Positions 11,038 to 23,860 of a stretch of 64,000 bases of DNA are shown piece by piece. This stretch comes from Apiosordaria backusii (taxonomy: Eukaryota; Ascomycota; Sordariomycetes; Sordariales; Lasiosphaeriaceae). The notes under the pieces are model-generated. The model saw nothing but the letters and a program-made list of their open reading frames with translations, had not been told where the DNA came from and ran no database searches. Within the stretch, counting starts at the first letter, position 1. Each line of letters begins with the position of its first letter. The stretch covers positions 248,001 to 312,000 of the forward strand of contig JAUKTV010000004.1 in the NCBI GenBank assembly GCA_030549205.1, in the 5' to 3' direction. The position numbers and the translations under genes were made by a program.

Positions 11038-12448
11038 CTATTTCTCCAAGCTCTCCTTCCCACCCTCAAACTCGCCAACTTCGTACTCATCTGGGTATCT
11101 ATCAAGATGCTCGCTCAACTCCTTCATCTGCGCCTTCAAATCAGGTGTCATCTCCTCATACACATCCTCAAACATATTCTTGATCGCCGGCTTCTTCAGC
11201 TTTTCTGCTTCTGCGAAAGCCTTGAGCACATCCCTTCTAATACTGTCCCGTGCTTCCTTCTCCTTTTGCTCATCCCAGCACCCCTTTGACTCCATCCACT
11301 TGCGCAACCTGGCAATCGGGTTATCCCTCCTCTTCCAATCCTCCACCTCTACTCTTGCCCGATACGCAAAAGAGTCGTCTGACGTGCTGTGGTGGCTTAC
11401 CCGGTACGTCATGGCCTCAATCAACACAGGCTTCCCGCCATCCTGCAGCGCCAGCTCCCTCGCCTTCTTGGTAGCTTCTCTCACCGCCCAAAAGTCATTG
11501 CCATCCACACGGATCGTTTCAATTCCGTATCCCAGCCCGCGACTAGCAATGCCATCACCCCGGTATTGTTCCAACGATGGTGTTGAGATGGCATACCCGT
11601 TATTCCGGCAAATGAAAATCACTGGGCACGACCTCGTTGCTGCAATGTTTAGCGCAGCATGAAAGTCACCCTCGCTGGCAGCCCCTTCGCCAAAGTAAGC
11701 CGCCACAACCCGAGGTGGCATTTCTGGGTTTTGCATCCTCTGGATCTTGAGCGCGTAGGCCGCGCCAGAGGCCTGAGGTAACTGTGTTGCCAGTGGTGAC
11801 GAAATCGTATGCTATTAACGTTCAAGTGTCAGCACCACTCCCGCCACGACTCACACAGAAGGCAAAGAAACCTACAATATTCAACTCCTTACTGCCATAA
11901 TGCACCGGCATATTCCTCCCCCTCCCCGGATCCTTATTATTGGCAAACAACTGATTCATAAAGTCGCTTAGCTCAAATCCCCTTTGCTTGAACACCCCCT
12001 GCTCTCTATACTGGCAAAACACCACATCCTCCTTCTCCAGCGCCGAGGCAGTGGCTACGCTAACGGCCTCTTCTCCAGCAGAAACCATATAGAAGCTGAG
12101 TCGGCCTTGGCGCTGGGCATCGAACATGATCAAGTCCATGATGCTGACGGTGAGCATGTCCTTGTAGTGCTTGATGACTTGCTCGTCGGTGAGATCGGGC
12201 TTGAAGTCAGTGTCTACGACGACGCCGTGCTGATCGATGGCGCGGTAGGTGGGCAGCGCGGGGTAATTGGACGGGACTTCATACTTCATGGTGTTGCTGA
12301 AGGGGGAGGTGAGGGCGCCGGGGAACTTGAGGTGGGTTGAGTCTGGGCGCTGGGAGAGGGAGGCGGCTGTTCGGCGGTGGACATGTTGGAGCGTTGGTGA
12401 GACTCGGGCTGGGCGTCGGAGGAGGGAGGAGGGGCGGATTCGCTTCAT
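11038..12448 (-). CDS. Branched-chain 2-oxoacid dehydrogenase E1 component, alpha subunit
   Basis: Two exons, 12448-11876 and 11811-11038, encode 448 residues. The 64-bp intron (GTAGGT, branch CTGAC, acceptor TAG) joins GSKELNI to HTISSPLATQLPQ exactly as family alignment expects. This subunit (BCKDHA-type) forms the ThDP-dependent E1 heterotetramer with E1 beta. It decarboxylates the 2-oxoacids of Leu, Ile and Val in the mitochondrial matrix. The N-terminus is an Arg/Ser-rich presequence (MKRIRPSSLLRRPARVS). The ThDP/Mg motif reads GEGAASEGDFHAALNIAA..NNGYAIST. The phosphorylation-loop region reads YRVSHHSTSDDS, with the regulatory serines present. Length is normal. The gene lies in tandem with COQ5, also mitochondrial, but I see no evidence of co-regulation. 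Confidence 0.96.
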
Positions 12449-13445
12449 CTTGGGCGTTATCTTTGGACGGGGGAGGATGTTTACGAAGGTGAGGTTCAGG
12501 AGAAAAGAGTAAACAGATCACATTGTTGCAATTGACATTGGAATCCGGCGGGAGATAGCAGAGGAGGTGAGACGGGGAGGAACACCCGGCATGACGGACG
12601 ACGTCACTTGTGCCGATGCAAGCCGGCGGCACCTGGCCGGCACCAAGTCTTGGCTGTCAGGGGTAAACGCGGGGTTGGGGTTGGGCTGGTACCCCGGAGT
12701 GTTTGATCTTGGCATTCGGCAACAGTTGACCTTGTGACCAAGGTGAACATTTTCATCCTTATCTACGAGAATGTCTTATACGACAACTCCGCAACTCCGG
12801 ACTTACCTAGCGTTGTTGACTCGTCGTATTGTTGGTATTCGCTGCAGAAGCCACCGGAGGTTAGGTAGATAACTCCATCGGATACCTCAGATCATCTTGA
12901 TGCTGTTGTTCTTGCCTACCAACTGCATAAAGATTTATTTAGAGGCGAACCCTTTATACGGCACCTTCTCACAAAAAGATTGAAAGAAGACTTCAAGCCA
13001 AGACCAGCGAGATCTCGGATGCCGGTGACTCTGTTGTTGATACCCGTAACAGGCACGTTGATCGTATACCATCAGGACTGTTAGTAATCAAAACCGTTCG
13101 TCGTTTCCCGTTGGAAGCTCGTACTAGCTTCAGCCTTTTCGAGTCTTATCAGATCCTCATCAACCATCTTGTCAAATCACACTACTCAATGCCTTCCACA
13201 TCTTGTTTAAGCTGCAAGCCTTTGGCGGACCAACTTTCCAATGGCTTAGACAGTTGTTTTGATACGAACTATGCCCGGGCTTCCCCAGCGGCCTATTGCT
13301 CGACAAGAAACAGATATATTAATTCACTTACGCTCATCCCCTGTTTCTCCTCGTCTCTTCCAAGTGTAACCTTCTTTGCCTTCCAAGGCGGTCCTGGCCT
13401 TTCTCCTCCCCATTCTTCATCCCATTGTCCTCCCTAGCCGTCACA
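12449..13445. other. Intergenic region, no gene seen
   Basis: About 1 kb between divergently transcribed genes. It should contain both promoters. I see no coding exon, RNA gene or convincing repeat. Confidence 0.5.
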
Positions 13446-14413
13446 ATGAAGCCCACCATCCTCCTCTCCGCCCTGGGCCTCTTCAGTCTCACCACCGCCC
13501 ACGAAAATCCCTGGGACCCCATAAGTGAACAACATGACCCGGACTGGAACAACCCCATCGAGACCGCCCGTGGATACCTCCGCCGGCCCCCCCTCAATCT
13601 CACTGGCAAGCATATCGAAGAACACTACACCCCCCTCGAAGACCTCGAAGACCCCGTCCCCACGGTCAACCTCACCACCCCCACCACCACCCTCTCCCGC
13701 CGCAAGCCCCCCAGAGAGGAAGTCCCCTACAACTTCTCCCACGGCCCCATCGGAAAGGTCTGGCCCTGGAAAAACGGCGACGGTCCTTGGAGATGGGGCT
13801 ACAAGGGCAAGCGCTATTCCAGGCGCGGCTGTGGGAGGACTTGCGTTGCGAAATGTATGTCCTTTTCTTACTTCCATCCCCGCCTTTACGCCCCCCCCCC
13901 CCCCCCCCTCTTCTTCCTCGCTGTCCCTTGTCCCACCCGCTGTAGTATCTAACCTTTTGAATGTGTACAGGCAAGGCAAACCGCGTAACAGCCTTCGTCC
14001 GCATGTACCTCCACCCCCTCCCGATAATCCCCATCATCATGTCCAAATCCCACAACCGAGAGGTAAGTTTCCTCCCTCCCTTCCCCTACCTCTATATTCT
14101 CCCCTCCTCCTCGATCATGTAGTGTTAACCCCCACCCAAGCGCTTCCGCTCCTCCTGCCGCGAAGTCTGCGGCGCCTTCTGCGAATACTCCCGCGACGTC
14201 ACCCAGGAAGAAATGGCCTCCCACTTTGGCGTCAAGCTCTCCCTCCAGACCAAGAAAAAATCCGCCGATCGGTACGACGACGACGGCTACGACAGAGACG
14301 AGAACTACAACTACCCTATTCCCCAACGTGTCGGTGGCAACAACCACAGCGATGACGACAAGCCGCTGGCGCCGGTGGAGTTTAGGAATGGGAAGTTGGT
14401 TACTGGGGTTTGA
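13446..14413 (+). CDS. Small secreted protein with two CX3CX3C motifs
   Basis: Three exons, 13446-13854, 13971-14062 and 14141-14413, encode 257 residues. Introns are 116 bp (GTATGT..CAG) and 78 bp (GTAAGT..AAG). Residues 1-18 are a signal peptide (MKPTILLSALGLFSLTTA) followed by His-Glu. Asn-Leu-Thr sites suggest N-glycosylation. A Pro/Thr-rich linker precedes a Trp/Gly-rich stretch (GKVWPWKNGDGPWRWGYKG). CGRTCVAKC then follows, and 35 residues later CREVCGAFC. The third Cys of the first motif is built across intron 1, so the motif depends on that splice. The tail is acidic and Asp/Tyr/Asn-rich. I do not recognise a named family. The spacing suggests two helices pinned by disulfides. The first intron holds an 18-bp run of C (13891-13908). 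A secreted effector or wall-associated protein is possible. Confidence 0.78.
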
Positions 14414-14515
14414 ACTGCCTACTAAGTACCTAGATAATTAGGTGATTGAGAAGGATTGGGGGGGGGGGGGGGTCGTGTTGGAAGAAAACAGAGGAAAAAA
14501 GAAAAAAAAAAGATT

Positions 14516-15118
14516 GGGTGGCTGCCGTTTTGGAATTGAGTTGATTTTGTGGTATAGGTAAACTACCTACAAGGGATTTAGGTGATTGAGACGGGTGTGG
14601 TGAGTGGGTAGTTGGTGAGGATAGATACTGTGGTGGAAAAAAAAAAGAAAAGGAAAAAAAAAAAAAAAAAAAAAAGAAATGGGAGGCTGCGGTTTTGGGA
14701 TTGAGTTGAACTTTGTGGTGTTTAGCTGTTAATGAGGGTTGGAAAAAAAAGGGATTTTGTCAAGTTGCAAGACGGGAACAAAAGACAAGGATTGGGTGGC
14801 TGCTTTTTGTCAATTATGTGGTTTTGATGTTTTGGTTGGAAGATGAGCTTTTGTTGGGTTATAAGACGAGAACAAAAGACAAATTGGGTGGCTGCTTTTT
14901 TGTAAATTGTATGGTTTGGTGGTGTTTTGGTTGGATGAGCTTTTGTTGGGTTATAAGACGGCAACAAGAGAAAAAAATTGGGTGGCTGCTTTTTTGTACC
15001 TAAATTGCATGGTTTTGGTGGTGGGTGTTTTGGCTTGAAAGATAAACTTTTGCTGGAGTTACAAGACGGAAACAAAAGTAGGATGTCGGAGGCTGCCGTT
15101 TTTGTTTACTTCCTTGGA
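14516..15118. repeat. Tandem repeat array, ~93-bp unit, about six copies
   Basis: The core GGGTGGCTGC (or GGGAGGCTGC / GGAGGCTGC) recurs at about 14516, 14681, 14794, 14886, 14980 and 15087. The last four copies are spaced 92-107 bp. They share a longer unit containing ATAAGACG..AACAAAAGACAA..TTTTTTGTAAATTG..GGTTTTGGTGG. The first two copies are embedded in poly(A) and poly(G) tracts (G-run at about 14459-14472, A-run at about 14654-14675). The array starts about 100 bp after the stop of the secreted-protein gene. No gene is seen from here to 15756. Confidence 0.75.
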
Positions 15119-15756
15119 TCGAGTTGGTGGGAGATGTTAAGGAGTTAGAGGTGCCTGGAATGGCAAGCGGGAAATGTAAGATACCTAGGTGGTTTGCTGC
15201 TAGCCATCTGGACACTGTCTTGCTTCAATATCATCACACTAATGTGCACACTTCACCACCACACCACCAGTCCCTGATACAAAACTATAACAATTACCAG
15301 ACTAGCAAGTCTAACTCATCCTGCCAGCCCATTCGCCATCTGTTGCCCAGTCTAGTGATAACATCAAGTAAACTAGCTAGCTAGAAAGCACATCCACCGA
15401 CATGGCTGCCAGCAGACGCGAAGCAAAATGAATCAGTGCAACAAGACTACAAAAGTAACCACAACAATAGCAATCTCCGCTAACTTCCTCCCCCTTCAAA
15501 AATAAAATCTGCTTCCGCTAAGGAATTACCGCTCCAGTTTTGCCCTTCCTTTCTTTGCCCTGAATTCATCTCCGCCGAATGCCCATCGCGCCGTCCATGC
15601 AGTGAACTTCATTCTGGGGACGCAACACAGCCGAAATACCTAAATGAATTTGATACCAACCCACACGAAAAGTCAATGCAAGCCAACCCGTCAGTGCAAT
15701 ACCAAAACACAAGAACTCAAGCAATACCGCACCAGACTCCTCCAGCCTTTTGCCTT

Positions 15757-18700
15757 TTACGATAAATGGAATGCGCCCTGGCCCTCCTTGATGGCAGTAA
15801 ACAATCTTTTCCTGAGGACGTCGATGGTTGTGTAGTCCGGAAGCTTCAGGTAGTTGACGCACGTCATGACACTGGGCAAGTAGTCATCTGACGTGTATGG
15901 CGCCTCGCTCGGCTTGCACACCACCGTGAACATGGGGGTGAGACTCTTGAAACCTATTGTCATGTCATTAGCCTCTCTGCCCTGCAAATTATCAGTGAAA
16001 CAAAACCTACCGCCAATGGGAAGCTTGGGACTGCCAGTGGTAAACTGCAAAAAGTCGCGACGCTGCGCCGGCGTCAAGTGGCTCATCGTTTGCAACAAGT
16101 TCCTCACGCTCTTGCTGTCCATGTTGTAGCCGTGATCGGCCTTGATCGAATCCATAAGTGCTAGAGTTATGTTAGCCAAAGCCTTTTGCATTGTTAAACT
16201 TGGAGAAAAACTTACTCTCAAGGGACCAATCCTCCTCCACACGACCAAAGAGAGAGCACAACTCGTCCGGGGTAAAGGCACTCAGGGCCGAGTAAGGGAA
16301 CACCTGTGAGAAACCAGTGCGGAAAGCATCAACCTGGCGACGAACACCACTTCCCAGAATCATGTCGATAACCTTCTCGAGGTAGAGGTCGACGTTGGCA
16401 ATAGTGAGTCTAGTCTGGGACCCGTTGGGAATGAGTTCAATCTCGGGGTACCCAGGCAGGGTAAAATCAAGGTAGAGATCATCAATCTTGATCTTATCCA
16501 CCGTGATGTTCTCCAGGTCGTTCACCTTATGAGCGGCGTCGCGGTTAGGATCTTCCTCGATTTCCTTCTTGGCCATGGCGAACTTCTTAATAATCATTAG
16601 CGACCGTGCCACCACAGGGTCGACAGATTTCACAGCTCCCAGAGACGGGCGAACAGCATTGTGCTCGTTGCCGATCCGGAAGAAGATGGGGTTGAAGTTG
16701 ATGTCAATAATGCGAGAGTCGATCATGGACCGCGCGACAAACTTGCCAAGGATCCTGAAGAGCTGCAGGTTCTTCTCCCCTTCCTCAGTGGCTAGGAAAT
16801 CCTCGCTCACAGGCCGAGGGAAAAGTCCGTTAGGGCCGGACACAAACTCTCCGCTCTCGTTGGGGTCATTATCGCGCCACAGCTTCAACTTCTTCTTGCA
16901 GAACTCCTTTGAAACGGTAGAGTAAAACTCCAACGTAGGTCCCAATCCAGTACCGACCTCCTCAAAGTACTCCACCTCCAAGATGCTTTGTGACGCGCCG
17001 TAGAGCTCCATTACCTTCATCGCCGACTCTAGAATCTTGGGTCGAGCGATGCGTACCTTTTGACGCTGCAGCCTCCCCAGGAATGGCCGTTCATCACGGC
17101 GATCTCTCCGGGCTTCCTCCTGAGACTGGGCATTCTGCCATCGACTCATAGACCTGGCATAGCCAAACGAAGTACTCTGCAAGAAAAGATGCCTTGTCTC
17201 GAAGGGGAAGAGGAAGGGATAGAGCCTCGCCAAGTCCTCGCTCCAGCTTGGAAGGCAGTTGCTAGCAACAATGAGGGGTTCTTCCAATTGCCGATTGAGC
17301 TTGGCTGTAAGCTTGGTATTGACGAATTGAGATAAAGGCTCGACATTGACCTTGAGCGTCTCCTTGTTCTCAACAAGAACATCATCAATGTTGGCATTGA
17401 GGTCGTGGAGTTTCTTCAGGAGGCGCAGAATCGATGCCGTGGTGGGAGATTTGGCCAGAGATCCAGGAGTGCCGCCCTCTTCCGTCTCTGCTACTGTGTC
17501 GGATGAAGACCCAAATGCAATGGTCTCAGCAGCAGGCGGGCCAGGAACACGCCGGAATTTGATGGGATGCACGGCAGACCAAACATTTCGGCTGAGGTAT
17601 TCGTCGGATGTAGTGGCAGAGCTGTGGACAGCCCGATAAATGGTCGTCTCATTGGGGATCACCTTGCCATTGATGCTGAACTCGATATGCCAGTCTTGGG
17701 GCACAGCTTGAATGGCTGCAGCGTATGACATGGGCCGAGAAGACGAAGAGGTGGGTGTGCCCTGGAGAGCCGCAGTAAGGGCGCTGGATCTGCTGGGAAG
17801 TGAGGACGTCTGCCGGCTTTGGGAGGGTGTGGGAACCCTGGTCCCATCCTCCTTGCGAGCCGTGACCTTGCCACCAGCGGCGACCTCAAGATTCACCGCC
17901 GAAGGGTCGGGGGTCGGGGAATCGTCCATGTCTTCGTCAAGATCACCTACGACATCGAGAGCACTGTCGTCTTCCATGTCCTCATCGTCATCAGACAATT
18001 GCTTCTCATCTGCGCACTCGAGGGCATTTTCGAGGTCGTCCTCATCCTCTGGTGGTGGGAGAGGAGCAGTTTCCGCGGCTGGCTGGCGGCGCGCTGAGCG
18101 ACGTAGAACAGCCTTTTCCCTCGACGATGGCTCAGGTGTTGCTGGAACGTCTCCAGAGGGTTGCGCCTTGGACTTGGACTTTCGGCTCGATCGTGAGCCA
18201 GAAGGTTGCGAGGAAGCAGCCGGGGGCGGAGCAGGGGTGGAAGGAGAAAATGACCGTTCCATCAAACGGGCTGCTGCGGCACTCATAGGCAGCCCAGAGC
18301 TCGCCATAACCGCCAGTGCTCTTGAAACAGCGTCCTTGCGATGTTGGCGAGGACGGTCAGACATACTAATCCTCGGCCGCAGGTAGTCATCCAAGGACTT
18401 GAACGTAGTGATGGCGTGAATTGAGACCATAATGTTGCGGAAGTTTCGAGGGATGTCCGAGTCATCATCTGCCACCAGCTTGAGGCGGATTTGCTTCGCA
18501 AGCATGGACGCCGCACTACTGCGGTTCCCGTCATACGAGTTATGATGAACTGTAAGAACCTCAAAGTGCTCTGCTCTGCTCAACAGGTCCTGGAGCTTGT
18601 GTACCAGAACGCTGAGAGGTGTTGCAGGGGAGTCTGCGGTAGCAGTCTTGGGTTTCGACTTCACAGTGTATCCCATAAAGACCTGTAGAAACGTCGACTG

Positions 18701-21700
18701 CGCGGCAGTAGCAAGGTTCTCATCGGGATTATCAAAGATCTCCTCAAGAACCCGAACGACGCCAGAGGCCAGAAGCTCGGCGCTGGTGACGCTCTCCAAC
18801 ACATCCGAGTCGAAGTAGGAGGCTAGTCTGGTGAACAATTTCGCGCCGTTCCCTACAGGCAAGCTGCCCGGGGTCCGATGCAAGTAGAAAGTCTCGAGCT
18901 CCGTGGCCAATGCCGAAAGGTTGGCAAGAATCTTAGTCGCCTTCTTCTTCATAGCTTTGCCTTGCTTCTCAGTTTCATGAACCTCAAGGAATTTCTTGGC
19001 CATCTGCCCGATTCTAGTCTTGGATGAGGGGAAATCCGAGAGAGACATGCGGCGACCGGGCCCATCAAGAGACATTGTCGAGCCCTCAGAACTAACCGGG
19101 GAATCGTCTTGGTGGTGATCGTGATCATGGTCGTGTTCATTGCCATCATCCTCGTCGTCTTCCTCGTCGTCCTCGTCCGAGTCGTGATGCGAACCATCCT
19201 CATCGTCATCGCGCTCCTCGTCGTTTTCGCCATCGGATGCAGTTCTGTCCACAACGAGCTCACCACCAGCCTCGGCTTCCGACTCTGCTTCATTCCGGGA
19301 CTCGGTAGGTTCCGCTGTTGGGGATTTGATCTCATGTTCCGGTTCTGGATTGGCCAGTTTCTCAATCTCCGCAATGACTCCTTCACGATACAGCTGATAC
19401 CGATAAACAGAGCCCAGGCGGCTTGTCAATATTCCAGTAGCCTGCAGAGCAAACATGACCAAGGAAGGATGGTCTTGCTGGGAGAGGATAGAGGCCAAGA
19501 AGGAGGCATACGAAACAGGCTTCAGAGCTTCCACCAAAATGTCTTCATCCAGGTTCGAAAGCATTTTCAGCTGCGCAGTTAGCACCTTTTGGCGCACCGT
19601 CAGGTTCACCGTGCTCGAGTAGGCATCTGTGAGGGTGGGGAAAAGGATCATGGCAAAGCGCCGGACCTCGTCTTTGCACCCTTCCAGCAGCTCGACCCGT
19701 TTCTCGTTGGGGGTCTTTTTCTGAGAGCCAGGCGAAGAGGGCGTGATCGGCTCCGGTGGCGAATGCATGTCCACGTAGTCGCTCCCGGAGGGATCACTGG
19801 ATGGGGGTAGACTCGGTAGAAGCTCACAGATGACATTGAGCGTCTCGATGATCTGCTCTCGGGGTCGGTGAATCAATGCTTGCATAATCAGGACACTGTC
19901 GAGCTTAGAGGCGATGTCCTCGGTGCCAGCCGGAGGAGAAACCCCAGTTAGGATTTGGTACAGCGTTTCGACCACATTCATCTTGAAGAGCTCAGCTGAT
20001 AACCTGGGGCTCACCTTGGCCGTAATGGCGAGAACACGGAGGAACTGCGTGTGAATGTGAGATCCGATCAGGTTGGTGGTACCGGGGAGCAGGAGACGGA
20101 GGATGGCCTTGAGCAGCTCGGGGCTCACCAGTTCCTCTAGCTTTTGAGAATAACGCCTAAAGCTTTCCACAATTCGCGTCACGCAGAGCGAGGCTTGCTC
20201 AACGACCCGTTGGTCGTTGCTTCCCAAGACATTGAGGAGAATAGGCATGACATCCCGCACGACAGGAAAGTTCTCCTCGTGGATGCCCCGACAGCAGTTC
20301 GCTGCTGTTGTTACCGCAACCCGTTGAGTGCCAGTGGCGAAGAAGTCAAGGTACGAGAGACACGCATTCAACCCTCCCTCCTTAACGATGTGATGAGGAT
20401 ACTCGACCGAGATCTTCTCCAGAGTGCTCAGAGCTTGCTCCGCAAGGTCGATGAATGAGATTTCCAGCAGCTTTTGGCAGAGAATGGGAATAGCCTGGCC
20501 GTAGACCACATTACCAGCACTGCCAGGAAGTGCCTCCATCAAGTTGGCAAGGCAGCGGCACGCCAATAACATGATTTCGGGATTTTCCTCTCCTGTCAAC
20601 TCGTTAGGTTGCATTAAAGTCACCAGCTCTTTCACAAACTGGTCAGGGGAAAAGTGGCCCGACAGGTTATCCTCGTTGGACACCAGGAGTAGCTCAGAGA
20701 GCTCTTGGAGCGCAATGAGCTGAACTGTAGGGTCGTCCTTTTGGCGAAGATTGTTCAAGATCTCTCTGAGTCTGGACGAGATGCCGGTAACCATACCCGT
20801 CAACGCCCTAAGTGTACTGGTGAGGCCATGGACACCACCTGCTCCAAAGCCGCCAAAGGGATCCATATCATCGTCATCTTCATCGTATCGATTGAGCCGG
20901 TCATCCTCGTCATTGTCCTCGTTATCGTCGCTATCTTCGGGGAACTTATCTTCCAGTGGCGGAGGATTGTCTTCCAATGGCGGAGGACTATCTTCCAGTG
21001 GCGGAGGAGGCGGGGGTGGAGGTGGAGCAGCAGCTCCTCGATCGTGTTCTTCGGTACCACCCATCACAACGTCTTGATCTTGTGGCTCGGCAACATTGCG
21101 CTTCGATCGGCGAGAAGGCCCCGAGGATGGAGGGGCTGTATCATCTTTTGTGACAAAAATAGGTTGAGTACATGGGCGTAGCAGGACAGACAGCCGGTTG
21201 GACTTACCTTGAATCTTCTTCTTATGGCGGCTAGATCGTCTGCTTGACGATGCGGAGGGGGTGATCTCTGGATGCTCTGGACGGTTAGCAGAACCCGCTG
21301 GCGCCCTAGATCCGTCTGTTAGCAACGCCCCCGAGTCTACCCCGCTTGTACCGCCGCGGGCTGGTTCAACATACTCTGGGCTCGACATAGTCGCAGAGTT
21401 CTTCGTTTTCTTTCGACGAGAGCTGGCAGATGTCGGGGCAGGGGTTGGAGGCTCCGGTGGTGGTGCCTGGTTAGCAGCCTGTGCCACGCGCTGCCTCTTG
21501 GAACGGCGTGCCGATGAGGTTGGCTCTGCGGCAACCTGCGAAGGGCTTGTTTCGGAATTGTTTTTGCGTTTTCTAGTCGCTCGGGCCGGTGCTGGGGTAG
21601 AAACAACAGGCGAGGGCGCTCCTGCAGAGGGCGAGGAAGCGTTCGGGTTTGTTGAAGCTGCCTGGTTTGCGGCTTGACGGGCGCTCGAGCGGGTGACTCT

Positions 21701-21709
21701 GGACGACAT
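15757..21709 (-). CDS. UFD4: HECT-type E3 ubiquitin ligase, UFD4/TRIP12 family
   Basis: Exons 21709-21208, 21144-16216, 16160-16011 and 15953-15757 give 1925 residues. UFD4 ligases build ubiquitin chains on ubiquitin-fusion and N-degron substrates. The first ~280 residues are disordered and Arg/Ser/Pro-rich (SSRVTRSSARQAANQ, KKTKNS). A stretch with three PPPLED repeats follows. Armadillo-like helices run from LTSTLRALTGMVTGISSRLR to about residue 780. A long acidic region (EDDEEDDEDD) and a Ser-rich middle come next. The last ~400 residues are the HECT domain (EVGTGLGPTLEFYSTVSKEF), ending LPSVMTCVNYLKLPDY with the catalytic Cys. The last two introns (55 and 57 bp) restore conserved WSLETLMDSIKADHG and LPIGGFKSLTPMF. 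The first intron (21145-21207, 63 bp, GTAAGT) has no stop and is a multiple of three. If it is retained, the protein has 21 more residues. Confidence 0.95.
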
Positions 21710-23860
21710 GAGTAAATATGTGCCCAGATCTAACAACCCTGGGAGAGGTTGCTGACAGGCCGATTTTTAGATTTGTGACGTGGAGGGGCAAAAGGAAAAA
21801 GAAGGTTTGGTGGAAAAGTTTTTGGCGAGGAAGAGTCCCCCAAGAAGGTGAATGCGGGTAAGAACTTTGAAGCTTTGCTGCAGTGCCGATGGAATCGACA
21901 GCCGTGTATTGCGGGCCTCTGCTGCTTCGACCAGATCCTGCTCAATCTCCGGCGACAAGGAGAGACCGGCGGCAAGAGCAGTGTCTGAATTCACTGACTG
22001 GGCCGACAAAGAGGCGTCGGCGATGCAGTTGAACACTGGCGTTTGATGTTTGTAGCGCCGTTGTTGGCGGACTGCCACTGACTGACTGACTGACTGCGCG
22101 GTTTCGGCCCTTGGGATTCGTGGAACCGGAGACTTTGTTCTGAGAGGCAGGGTGGTCGAAGCTCAACAAGCCAATACCTTATTCCGGCAAACACAGACTG
22201 AGAAAAAGAGAGAGAAACAGACGTCACAAACAAGCGGGGAAAGTGTAGTGAGGCGAGGGGAGTGTAAGGTGAGGTAAAGTAAACTGGATTTACCTGGCTG
22301 ATGAAGAGGAGGATGATGAGGACGGGTACGATGATGGGGCAGCCGCTGATGACTTGAAGGTGGCAGGAGGAGTTGCAGAGGAGGCAGTCACGGTCGGGGA
22401 CGAGACAGATGACACCGACGACACCGTGGGGAGGTGTGCTGGATGGTTATCGAGAGCCGATCTGGACCGCGGATTTGCAGAGCGTCGTTCTGCCATGGAT
22501 TACGCCATGGGGAGGCTGGCAGGCGGCGGTTCGGATGGGAGTGAGTGAGGGGGCGAGCAGAACAGTCATCAACTTGGAACTGGGAATATAGTCGGCAACA
22601 GCCACAGCGGATGATGGCGGAATATGGAGGAGCTTGCTTCCGGGCTGGAGCAGGCGGAGAGGGTGGCCGGTGGAGATGGCACTGGATGGATGCTTTCCGG
22701 AGGTGAGGGCGATTGTGTGCTGCTGACAAGTCCAGTGCTGGACCCCATCAGATGGAGACTGGGTGGGTTTGTTTAGCGGCTCTCCTAGCCCATTTAGATC
22801 CCTGCCGCCCGCTCTTGGCCCCCCATGGCGGCCAGGGCACGGACCAGCGAGCGTGGGACTGGTAGAGCCGAGACTTCTTTGCTGATGCTGGAGTTTATGT
22901 ACATCTCAGATTTGGGTATCTATGGGCTTATTAGCCTTGTTATCATGGCCGTGATGAGATATGTATGTTAATAAGCTGAGTTGATGACCAGAAGTCGAGA
23001 CTCGAAAGAACTATTGAACCACGGCAACGAGGCCCGTGATATACACAGGTACACGCTGTACCCATGGATGGGAGAAGACCACTCAGGCGCAAATAGCAGA
23101 GACCGAAGTAAGCCACATCTCCATGCTCATGAGAATTGGGCTAAGCAGCCATCATCCCGTTCAAGTTCTGTCACCATCAGACACAACCTCTGGTAGCACA
23201 CACTGTAGGCTATCATACCCACGAGTAGCTAGGTGCCACATACGGGACGACTCGTGCTCAAAAACACGTGTTACTATGATTGTTATCGTTGTGATTTAGA
23301 ATGGGAAATCATTGGACCGATAATTTTTGTATGGAAATGGCCTGGGGGTGGGATGTTGCTCCCAATTTGACTGTTTAATCAGAGCGGTGTTGGACGAAAG
23401 CTATCTCCGGTACCGCAACCGTACGGTGGCTTGACTACACTACTGCTGGTAAAAGGCCCGTTGGCATGTATTGAGAGACCAGGCTACGCATAGGTGAACC
23501 AGCTATACGGTAGGTAAGGAAGAAGAATGCATTCATCCATCATGACAAAGACACGCTCAGACCATCATACTGCAGTATGCCCGATTTGCGGTAGTTTCGC
23601 TGCCTCTGATGTCACTGTTGTTCCAGGGGAGAGTTTAATTGATCCCCGCGCCGCCAGGGGTGTCGCGGTGGTCTTCGGCCCCACCGACGCGTCTTGGGGC
23701 ACGTTCTGCCTAAGCTAACGCGCCGCCAACTTCAACCAACACCAAGAAGCATAGGAATTCCCCTCGTCTGCTCTGGATCCACCGTTTGATTCCGTTCGGG
23801 ATGGATACAAGTCACTGAAACCTGTCGACATTCATATCCATCCGATTGCGATACCACAGC
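21710..23860. other. Intergenic region between divergent genes
   Basis: About 2.15 kb between the UFD4-type gene (-) and the PUA-like gene (+). It should hold both promoters and 5' leaders. A short (CTGA)n run lies at about 22077-22095. Other open frames here lack ATG starts and recognisable sequence. Confidence 0.5.
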
